IMG/VR virus record: IMGVR_UViG_3300042558_000084
Span: 1-23,573 of that record
Direction: 5' to 3' (one strand)
Length of the DNA: 23,573 nt
Origin: a virus
Each line of letters opens with the position of its first letter. The first letter of the stretch is position 1. Below the pieces are notes generated by a model. The model searched no databases. It was not told the origin of the DNA and saw only the letters and a list, made by a program, of their open reading frames with translations. Shown piece by piece: positions 15,837 to 21,570 of the stretch. The position numbers and the translations under genes are program-made.

Positions 15837-16199
15837 ATGATCGAGGAACTCATCAGCCGCGTGTTCTACGCACGCAACGTGGCGCACTTTGAGCACTGGC
15901 GCGCCAAGGGTGATGGTAGTTTCGCAAAGCATATGGCACTGGGCGGCTTCTACGACGACGTAATCGACGCAATCGACCGTCTCGTAGAAGCCTACCAAGG
16001 CGCGTTCAGCATCATCGGGAACATACCCGCTCCCGATGTGTCTGAACGCGACGTGCTAAAGCTGCTTGAGGCCGACGCGGCATGGATTGAAGAGCATCAC
16101 GAAGACATCTGTCAGGGCAACCGCGCAGTGGCTAATTTAATTGACGGTGTCACAGAAGTGTATCTGTCGGCGGTGTATAAGCTACGGAACTTGAAATGA
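15837..16199 (+). CDS. Ferritin/Dps-like helical phage protein (120 aa)
   Basis: An all-helical protein. The first helix contains FYARNVAHFEHWRAKG and is followed by SFAKHMALGGFYDDVIDAIDRLVEAYQG, which has the order and spacing of the first two helices of Dps/ferritin-like proteins (H-x-x-x-W...H...FYDD-x-D-x-x-D-x-x-E). Later come LLEADAAWIEEHHEDI and a C-terminal helix. In Dps the His and Asp/Glu at these sites bind iron at the ferroxidase centre between subunits. Phage relatives of this type are known but their role is not established; a DUF5856-like family is my best match from memory. At 120 residues it is shorter than Dps (about 160). Its stop overlaps the next ATG (ATGA). Confidence 0.65.
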   Translation: MIEELISRVFYARNVAHFEHWRAKGDGSFAKHMALGGFYDDVIDAIDRLVEAYQGAFSIIGNIPAPDVSERDVLKLLEADAAWIEEHHEDICQGNRAVANLIDGVTEVYLSAVYKLRNLK

Positions 16200-16408
16200 A
16201 CTTCGACGTCAACACCATAGTCACTGTGCTGGCCTTCATCGGAGGCTTGATAACAGTCTGGGTCAATCTCAACAGCCGTCTGACGCTGCTTGAGGCGCGT
16301 CTTGGCTTTGGTGACGAGAAGTTCAACGCCATCGACAAGAAGTTCGACGAGGTGATGATGCACCTCCGCCGGATTGAGGACAAACTGGATAATAAGGCGG
16401 ATCGATGA
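16196..16408 (+). CDS. Small membrane protein with coiled-coil tail (70 aa)
   Basis: ATG 16196 overlaps the upstream stop. Residues 6-24 are one transmembrane helix (TIVTVLAFIGGLITVWVNL). They are followed by a heptad coiled coil (LNSRLTLLEARLGFGDEKF, then IDKKFDEVMMHLRRIEDKLD) to the end. A short N-terminus, one helix and a charged coiled coil make it a type of lysis accessory often seen near phage endolysins: a holin-like, spanin-like or antiholin protein. There is no lipobox or endolysin-like domain. It could equally anchor the next secreted proteins. The end overlaps the next start (TGATGATG). Confidence 0.65.
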   Translation: MNFDVNTIVTVLAFIGGLITVWVNLNSRLTLLEARLGFGDEKFNAIDKKFDEVMMHLRRIEDKLDNKADR

Positions 16409-17406
16409 TGAAACGGTTTCTGTTTGGTTTTGTGGCCGCCACTAGCGCGGCTTCTCTCGTGTTCGCGCAGACCGCGCCGGTATCGGTGGCTCCGACGGAG
16501 TATATCTACAACACGACCACCAATAGCACGTCGAACAACACCAACACGTCCACCAACACGAACAACAACAATTCCACCAGCACATCGACGAACACGAATA
16601 ACAACAACAACGTATCTGCCAGCACTTCGGTAAATACCAACACCAATAACAATTTCAACACCAACGCAAGCACCAGCACGTCGGTCAACACGAACAACAA
16701 CAATAACGTGAGCACGTCGGTCAACACGAACAACAATGTTTCGACGAACACGAACATCAACCAAAATACTGGCACGATGACGAACATCAACCAGAACACC
16801 AACGTCAATTCTGGCACGATGACGAACATCAACCAGAACACCAGCACGTCTGATAATACCAATCGGAACATCAACACCGACACGAGCAACAGCACGATCA
16901 ACCAGAGCGTGAACAGCAGGTCCGATAACACCAACCGGAACATCAACAACGACACGTCGAACTCGACAATCAACAGCACGACGAACAACGTCAACCAGAA
17001 CAACAACGTCAACGTCTCCGACAGCAAAAGCTATAGCGAGAACGTCTCTCGGCAGGTTATCGATCAGAACATCAAGTCGCCTCCGCCCAGCGCCATTGCG
17101 CCGTCCATGATGTCCTACAGCCAAGACCTCTGCACCACCGGCCAGTCTGGCGCAGTGCAGACGCAGATCATCGGCTTGTCGGCTGGACGCACTGTGCGCG
17201 ACCAGAACTGCGAACGGATGAAGCTCTCGAAGACCTTGTACGACATGGGTATGCGCGTTGCCGCAGTGAGCCTCCTGTGCCAAGACACCCGTGTCTTTAA
17301 AGCGATGGAAATGGCTGGTACGCCTTGCCCGTTCATGGGTGCAATCGGTGAGGCTGCAACAGCGGCATGGGAAGAAAATGCTGACCGCCGCCCCGACGCA
17401 GACTAA
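16405..17406 (+). CDS. Secreted Asn/Thr/Ser-rich repeat protein with a conserved Cys domain (333 aa)
   Basis: Residues 1-21 are a clear Sec signal peptide (MMKR, then a hydrophobic core ending VFA, cleavage before QTAP). Residues about 33-210 are extreme low complexity, built almost only from Asn, Thr and Ser with Val, Ile and Asp, and include tandem units such as TGTMTNINQNTN. Residues 220-333 form a folded domain (SPPPSAIAPSMMSYSQDLC, then NCERMKLSKTLYDMGMRVAAVSLLC and PCPFMGAIGEAA), with Cys at about 243, 269, 292 and 308, compatible with two disulfides in the periplasm. I have seen the C-terminal domain in other aquatic phages without a function. The gene overlaps the next one by 29 bases. 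It may be an envelope-exported phage protein or a virion protein that carries a signal peptide. Confidence 0.8.
   Translation: MMKRFLFGFVAATSAASLVFAQTAPVSVAPTEYIYNTTTNSTSNNTNTSTNTNNNNSTSTSTNTNNNNNVSASTSVNTNTNNNFNTNASTSTSVNTNNNNNVSTSVNTNNNVSTNTNINQNTGTMTNINQNTNVNSGTMTNINQNTSTSDNTNRNINTDTSNSTINQSVNSRSDNTNRNINNDTSNSTINSTTNNVNQNNNVNVSDSKSYSENVSRQVIDQNIKSPPPSAIAPSMMSYSQDLCTTGQSGAVQTQIIGLSAGRTVRDQNCERMKLSKTLYDMGMRVAAVSLLCQDTRVFKAMEMAGTPCPFMGAIGEAATAAWEENADRRPDAD
16510..17030 (+). repeat. Asn-rich coding repeats, including 32-base and 26-base exact copies
   Basis: The sequence from CTGGCACGATG to CAGAACACC occurs at 16769-16800 and again at 16811-16842 (42-base period, in frame). A second 26-base unit starting AGCACGTCGG occurs at 16675-16700 and 16711-16736. 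A looser 72-base unit (SDNTNRNIN...) repeats near 16849 and 16921. Because all periods are multiples of three, slippage would lengthen or shorten the protein without frameshift. Confidence 0.85.
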
Positions 17407-19027
17407 ACGTCTAATTTCGTTATTGGCTGCATTGCTGGTCAGCACATCTGCGGCTGCGCAGACTTACGAGCCTGCCTTAATCCCCCCGCAAATCAACGGC
17501 GCGCCTACCACAATGACGCCCCTCAATCTGGGTGACGATGGCACGCGGAACGTGTCTCTCGGCTTTGAGTTTGAATATTGGGGCCAGACGTTCACCGACG
17601 CGTGGGTGTCCTCCAACGGCTTTGTGTCGTTCCAGAGTGGCGCGCATCTGTGCTGCAATGGTCAGCCTATCGAAATGGCGCAGCGCAACACAATCTACGC
17701 CTACTGGTCAGACCTAATCAGCTATACGGGCAACCCATATTATCGCCGCGACGACGGCTCGATCCTATTCGGCTGGTATGGCGTGAACGAGTATGGCACG
17801 AACAACAGCAGCACCTTCGAGATTGGCCTCTTTGCCGACGGTAAGATACAACTGAATTTCGGCAATCTGGGCTTCTCCGGTCGGCGCGACTTTACTGCGG
17901 GTCTTACCGGCCCCACTGCGGATGATAACATCCCGCTCTTCTACGGTCGCAACGCGCAGTTCCTCCAGAACCAGTCGGGCCTCTTGTCGTGGATTGCGCC
18001 TGAGCCAGAGGTTGTGCCTGTTGACTGCAACGCAACGCCCATGGACCCCACTTGCCCACCGGCATCCGTAGCCATCGATGTCGGCGCACCTGATCCTACG
18101 GAAAGCACATCGGACACTGCCGTTGCTTCAGTCGAGCAGACGCCGCAGGAAGAAGTGCAGATGGAAGATGTGGCCGAGCAGGAGATTGAAGAAGCGCAAC
18201 AGGCGCTGGAAACTGCCGAAGCATCGCTCGAAGCTGACGCCGAAGCTGCCGCTGAGGAGGCTGCCGTTGAAGAGGCGGTCGAAGACGACACCGTCGAAGA
18301 ACTGGTGTCGGAACAGGATTTAGAAGATATTGATGACGAGCGCCTGTCCCCTGAAGAATTGGCTGCATTGGCGGCGCAAGGCCCCGAAGATGATAAAGAA
18401 ACTTTAGCCAGTGAAACCTTGGCGTCGCTGGAAGGCGCAGAGAACGCTTTGGAAAGCCAAGACGCATCGGGCGCGGAGCAAGAAGCAAATGCTACGGCGC
18501 TTGAGGAGAGCGCGCAGCAATCGGCCTTCTTCGAGGAGGCCGAACAGGCCAGCCAAGCGTCGGCCTTTGAAGGCAACGCACAATCGGTGCAGGGCTTTGC
18601 TGGCTTCCAAATGCGCGTTGATTTTGGGTCGAGTGCTTCCGTTGCAGGCGGCAGCGGTGTCGGCCTTGGTTCGTCACCGCTCGACGCCGCCATATCAGTG
18701 GGCAGCCCTGTTTCGATGGCTAATACCTTTGAAATTCTGAACAGCGTCGGCGGTCAAAGCAACGCCGCGCCCGCTGCGGCAACCGCCTCATCTGAAAAAT
18801 CAGAAAACGAGATGTCAGAAGGCCAATCGGAAACCATCAATGAAATGGGGGCCGTGCCGGGCTTCGCTGCGTACACTCAGACATCCCTGCAAGATAGGGC
18901 TGACTTTTACGCAATTCGTGATATATACAGCCGACGTAGGCTGCAAGACGCAAACTTTGAATTGTATCGACTGATGCAGACGAATGATGCCCGCTGGCAG
19001 GAGATGGTAGATGAGCAGTACAGATGA
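17378..19027 (+). CDS. Secreted protein with nidogen-like domain and acidic coiled coil (549 aa)
   Basis: I place the start at ATG 17378, since it gives a Sec signal peptide (TKRLISLLAALLVSTSAAA, cleavage near residue 27) and a GGGAAGAA ribosome site. The open frame upstream lies inside the previous gene. Residues about 45-205 look like a nidogen-type (NIDO) beta domain: LGFEFEYWGQTFTDAWVSSNGFVSFQ, then NTIYAYWSDLIS, then SSTFEIGLFADGKIQLNFGNLG. A CC pair sits in AHLCCNG, and a short Cys-Pro-rich linker (DCNATPMDPTCPP) follows. Residues about 240-395 are Glu/Ala-rich coiled coil with net strong negative charge. A Gly/Ser-rich segment (about 400-480) and a basic helical C-terminus (YSRRRLQDANFELYRLMQ) end the protein. 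It may bind envelope or cell-surface partners. Nidogen domains are usual in extracellular adhesion proteins and unusual in phage lysis blocks. Confidence 0.75.
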   Translation: MLTAAPTQTKRLISLLAALLVSTSAAAQTYEPALIPPQINGAPTTMTPLNLGDDGTRNVSLGFEFEYWGQTFTDAWVSSNGFVSFQSGAHLCCNGQPIEMAQRNTIYAYWSDLISYTGNPYYRRDDGSILFGWYGVNEYGTNNSSTFEIGLFADGKIQLNFGNLGFSGRRDFTAGLTGPTADDNIPLFYGRNAQFLQNQSGLLSWIAPEPEVVPVDCNATPMDPTCPPASVAIDVGAPDPTESTSDTAVASVEQTPQEEVQMEDVAEQEIEEAQQALETAEASLEADAEAAAEEAAVEEAVEDDTVEELVSEQDLEDIDDERLSPEELAALAAQGPEDDKETLASETLASLEGAENALESQDASGAEQEANATALEESAQQSAFFEEAEQASQASAFEGNAQSVQGFAGFQMRVDFGSSASVAGGSGVGLGSSPLDAAISVGSPVSMANTFEILNSVGGQSNAAPAAATASSEKSENEMSEGQSETINEMGAVPGFAAYTQTSLQDRADFYAIRDIYSRRRLQDANFELYRLMQTNDARWQEMVDEQYR

Positions 19028-19532
19028 GGAACCCAAGGTCGCCTTTGATGAGAGCGGCTTCAGTTTTAAGATTGGTGGCCTGAGCAGTGGCAAGATTGCC
19101 ATTATCTTCGCGGCTATATCGACCATTGTCGGCGGCCTCTGGGCTGGCTTCCAAGTGTATCAGCAGTTCTTGACCATGAAGGAAGTCACAGCGGCTTATG
19201 TGCCGCCTGACCTGTCTGGCATTGAAGGACGCATTTCGGTGCTGGATGAGCGCGTCACGAGCGTCGAGCGTCTGACCAAGATTAACAGCGAAGCCCTTAA
19301 TTATATGACGGGCAGCATTTCCAGCAGCGTAAGCGGGACGCGCCAAACGGTTGACGCGGTGTCGAGCAGCGTTAGAAACAGCGATGCGCAGAACATGGCG
19401 ATGCAGCGCGCCGTCATAGAGCAACTGCGTCAGCAGGATCAGGAGCAGCAGCGTCGCATCAAGGAACTTGAGGCTGAGACTGCCGAACGTATTCAAAAGA
19501 CGCTGGCGAACCCGCTGGCCGGAAAGGACTGA
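19011..19532 (+). CDS. Membrane-anchored coiled-coil protein (173 aa)
   Basis: The start lies 17 bases inside the previous gene, with GGAGATGG before it. A short acidic N-terminus (about 25 residues, probably cytoplasmic) leads into one transmembrane helix (KIAIIFAAISTIVGGLWAGF, about residues 28-47), then VYQQFLTMKEVTAAYVPPDL. A long Ser/Gln/Glu heptad coiled coil extends to the C-terminus. It has no lipobox and no catalytic motif. Topology and neighbours suggest a lysis accessory, such as a spanin-like periplasm-spanning rod, or an anchor for the nidogen-like protein. Neither is proven by sequence. Confidence 0.7.
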   Translation: MSSTDEEPKVAFDESGFSFKIGGLSSGKIAIIFAAISTIVGGLWAGFQVYQQFLTMKEVTAAYVPPDLSGIEGRISVLDERVTSVERLTKINSEALNYMTGSISSSVSGTRQTVDAVSSSVRNSDAQNMAMQRAVIEQLRQQDQEQQRRIKELEAETAERIQKTLANPLAGKD

Positions 19533-20041
19533 TGATGGAAGATAAATTAATGGACGCGCGCATCAAGGCGCTCCTCATGGCCGCCCGCACGATGGCGTTT
19601 GTCATCTGCACTATTACCGTTGCCATGATTGCTGGCCTGTTCGTGTCGAACGAAGTCATCGACAACAAGGATGTGTTCGGCTTGCTGTCATACGTCATGA
19701 CCTCGGTTGTCGGCGCTGTGGCTGGCTCCTACGCCACGCTGATGGGCATGAAGGGCGAACTGGTCCCACCGCCACCGGAAGACCGCAACGACCCTGAGCC
19801 AGAAGAGCCTGCGCCAGCACCACTGCCGCCGCTCGACCTGACACCAGAGATGCAGCCTGAAGCACCAAAAACATACGACAATCCGCAGGCCACAGTCTTT
19901 ATCGACGAGCCTGAAGACGACGATGATGACGATGACATGGAGCCTTGGGAGAAGTATCGCAACGATATGCGCTATGATGCGAACGGTGACGGCGTGGTGG
20001 ACGAGAATGACTTTCCAGATTGGCGGAGTGCAGGGAAATGA
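19532..20041 (+). CDS. Holin candidate with two TM helices, Pro-rich linker and EF-hand-like loop (169 aa)
   Basis: Start ATG 19532 or 19535 overlaps the upstream stop. The basic N-terminus (DARIKALLMAARTM) leads to TM1 (about 21-39). VSNEVIDNKDVFG is a short loop, and TM2 is about 50-71. This DARIKALL...VDN...F.LL...VVGA pattern is common in holin-like proteins of marine phages. The C-terminal half is unusual: Pro/Glu-rich (about 78-110), then a run of Asp (about 129-135), then D149-x-N-x-D-G-x-x-D-x-x-D160, which matches the first-loop ligands of an EF-hand or dockerin. It directly precedes the endolysin. Holins normally form lesions that let endolysin reach the wall; Ca binding by the tail would be novel and is inferred from pattern only. 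Confidence 0.75.
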   Translation: MMEDKLMDARIKALLMAARTMAFVICTITVAMIAGLFVSNEVIDNKDVFGLLSYVMTSVVGAVAGSYATLMGMKGELVPPPPEDRNDPEPEEPAPAPLPPLDLTPEMQPEAPKTYDNPQATVFIDEPEDDDDDDDMEPWEKYRNDMRYDANGDGVVDENDFPDWRSAGK

Positions 20042-20652
20042 GCCTTATAAACCTACAAGATAAATGTGGATGCCATCCAGATGGCGCGTTTGGTCCGGGG
20101 ACGCTGAAGGCCGCCTGCGCGCACTTCAAGCTGAACAAAAACCGCGCCGCACATTTCTTCGCTCAGACGGCGCATGAAAGCGGCAATTTCAAAGCGTTCA
20201 GTGAGAACCTGAACTATGGCGCAAAGGGTTTGCGCGGCATCTTTGGGAAGTATTTTCCCACGGATGCTATGGCCCGTGCTTATGAACGCCAGCCGCAAAA
20301 GATCGCCAATCGCGTCTACGCCAACCGTATGGGCAACGGCGATGAAGCGTCAGGCGAGGGCTGGAAATACCGGGGCAGGGGTCCGCTCCAACTCACCGGG
20401 AAGAACAACTACCGCGCATTCGGCAAGTACATCGGGCGCGAACAGGAGGTGTTAGACAACCCAGACATCGTCGCTAACGAACTCGGCTTCGAAAGCGCGT
20501 TGTGGTTCTTTGACGCAAACAAGCTGTGGTCGATCTGCGATCAGGGCATCAACGACGCTGCCATTCTGCAACTCACCAAGCGGATCAACGGGGGCACACA
20601 CGGCCTCGACGACCGCAAAGCCAAGACCAAGAAATACGCTGCTTGGTTATAA
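20038..20652 (+). CDS. Endolysin, glycoside hydrolase family 19
   Basis: ATG 20038 overlaps the upstream stop (ATGA); an in-frame TTG at 20020 gives no better site. The protein is 204 residues with no signal peptide. Residues 1-31 resemble a short peptidoglycan-binding start (DGAFGPGTLKAACAHF). The GH19 core follows: AHFFAQTAHESGNF with Glu47 as the general acid, SENLNY with Glu56, and then the substrate-cleft block YRGRGPLQLTGKNNYRAFG, as in phage and plant class I chitinase-like lysozymes. It should cleave the glycan strands of peptidoglycan. With no signal peptide it needs a holin to cross the inner membrane, and the two-helix protein just upstream is the obvious partner. Confidence 0.9.
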   Translation: MSLINLQDKCGCHPDGAFGPGTLKAACAHFKLNKNRAAHFFAQTAHESGNFKAFSENLNYGAKGLRGIFGKYFPTDAMARAYERQPQKIANRVYANRMGNGDEASGEGWKYRGRGPLQLTGKNNYRAFGKYIGREQEVLDNPDIVANELGFESALWFFDANKLWSICDQGINDAAILQLTKRINGGTHGLDDRKAKTKKYAAWL

Positions 20653-20663
20653 GGAGAACGACA

Positions 20664-20849
20664 ATGCTTAATTTGAAGAAACTAATCCAGAAGGAAGCCG
20701 AGAAGGCAATCCTCAAGAAAACTGTAGGCAAAATCCTGCCTATGGACGGCGCAGAGAAGCCCGCCCTCGGCCCCAAGGCTAAGTTGGCTGGTGGTCTGGC
20801 GGCTCTCGGAGCGTTTTTCGCTCTGCTTGCGCAGTTCCTCGCTGGGTAA
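20664..20849 (+). CDS. Small amphipathic membrane protein (61 aa)
   Basis: AAGGAG (20651-20656) is 7 bases before ATG 20664, which makes this the start; the longer open frame upstream lies inside the endolysin. An N-terminal basic amphipathic helix (KKLIQKEAEKAILKK) and a loop (PMDGAEKPALGP) lead to one C-terminal hydrophobic helix (LAGGLAALGAFFALLAQFLAG). Size and layout suit a pinholin, antiholin or other lysis-timing protein, and the position directly after the endolysin agrees. A small membrane protein without lysis function cannot be excluded. It ends the second gene block. Confidence 0.65.
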   Translation: MLNLKKLIQKEAEKAILKKTVGKILPMDGAEKPALGPKAKLAGGLAALGAFFALLAQFLAG

Positions 20850-20858
20850 ACAATATCT

Positions 20859-20887
20859 TCGACAGTCGCGGCGAAGGCTGTTATTAT
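20859..20887 (+). promoter_or_regulatory. Possible sigma70-type promoter before the second adaptor gene
   Basis: TCGACA (20859-20864) and TATTAT (20882-20887) each match the consensus at five of six positions and are 17 bases apart. The start of transcription would fall near 20894, and the next gene begins at 20915 with GGGG at 20905-20908. A weak 6 bp hairpin (ACAGTC 20862-20867 with GGCTGT 20876-20881) overlaps it and could instead be a poor terminator of the lysis block. Confidence 0.4.
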
Positions 20888-20914
20888 GCGCTAAATCTGA
20901 TATAGGGGCACGTT

Positions 20915-21568
20915 ATGGCCACTGCGATGACATTCACGACGTTGAAACAAGACGTGCAGCGCTACCTTGAGCGCGGCAATACGCTTGCGTCCGACCCGAT
21001 TGTCTTTGAGCAAATCCCACGTTTAATCAACCTCGCCGAGCGTCGCATCGCCCGTGAGCTTAAAGTCGAGGGCTTCATCAACGTCGTGACTGGCACGCTC
21101 TCTGCGGGCCAGTCCGTCTACCCCAAGCCTGATCGCTGGCGCGACACGGTGTCGATTAACATCGGCACTGGCACAACAGGAAACGACCGCAAAATCCTGT
21201 TCTCCCGCGTCTATGAATATCTGCGGTCCTATTGGCCGAACGCGTTGGAGACGGACACGCCCATCTTCTACAGCGACTATGACTACAGCCACTGGCTGCT
21301 TGCGCCGACACCCGACGCAGCATACCCATTCGAAATCCTGTATTACGAACTGCCGCCATTGCTCGACGAGAGCGTGCAGACGAACTGGATCACCGAATAC
21401 GCCCCGCAGCTCTTGCTCTACGGCACGCTGGTTGAAGCGACGCCGTTCCTCAAGAACGACGAACGCATCCCAGTTTGGCAGAGCATGTACGATCGCGCGG
21501 CGGCAATGTTGAACGGCGAAGACCTCGCCAAAATCCTAGACCGATCCGCCGTGCGCAAGGAGGCGTAA
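20915..21568 (+). CDS. Head-tail adaptor, T7 gp11 / SU10 adaptor type (217 aa)
   Basis: The N-terminal part (TFTTLKQDVQRYLERG, then FEQIPRLINLAERRIARELKVEGF) is a helical bundle, and the middle is a beta insert (GTLSAGQSVYPKPDRWRDTVSINIGTG). The C-terminal half includes RVYEYLRSYWPN, then PFEILYYELPPLLDES and NWITEYAPQLLLYGTLVEATPFLK. This order is typical of T7 gp11-like tail adaptors as annotated for phage SU10, in which 12 copies bind under the portal. It is unusual to find it after the endolysin and before a second fibre gene, since the first adaptor-like gene lies at 7368. One of the two may serve a different joint (portal-adaptor versus nozzle). Confidence 0.75.
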   Translation: MATAMTFTTLKQDVQRYLERGNTLASDPIVFEQIPRLINLAERRIARELKVEGFINVVTGTLSAGQSVYPKPDRWRDTVSINIGTGTTGNDRKILFSRVYEYLRSYWPNALETDTPIFYSDYDYSHWLLAPTPDAAYPFEILYYELPPLLDESVQTNWITEYAPQLLLYGTLVEATPFLKNDERIPVWQSMYDRAAAMLNGEDLAKILDRSAVRKEA

Positions 21569-21570
21569 TA

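Noticed and set aside
16510-17030. CRISPR-like repeat array
   Set aside because: Repeats are in-frame coding units of variable size with no unique spacers.
16150-17445. Long antisense ORF (431 codons) opposite the Asn-rich gene
   Set aside because: It is the complement of AAC/AAT-rich codons, which gives Val/Leu/Arg-rich nonsense; the + strand gene has a signal peptide and a conserved C-terminal domain.
17941-18693. Antisense ORF rich in Ser/Ala opposite the nidogen-like gene
   Set aside because: It mirrors the Glu/Ala-rich coiled coil (GAA/GCN reversed gives TTC/NGC) and has no ribosome site.
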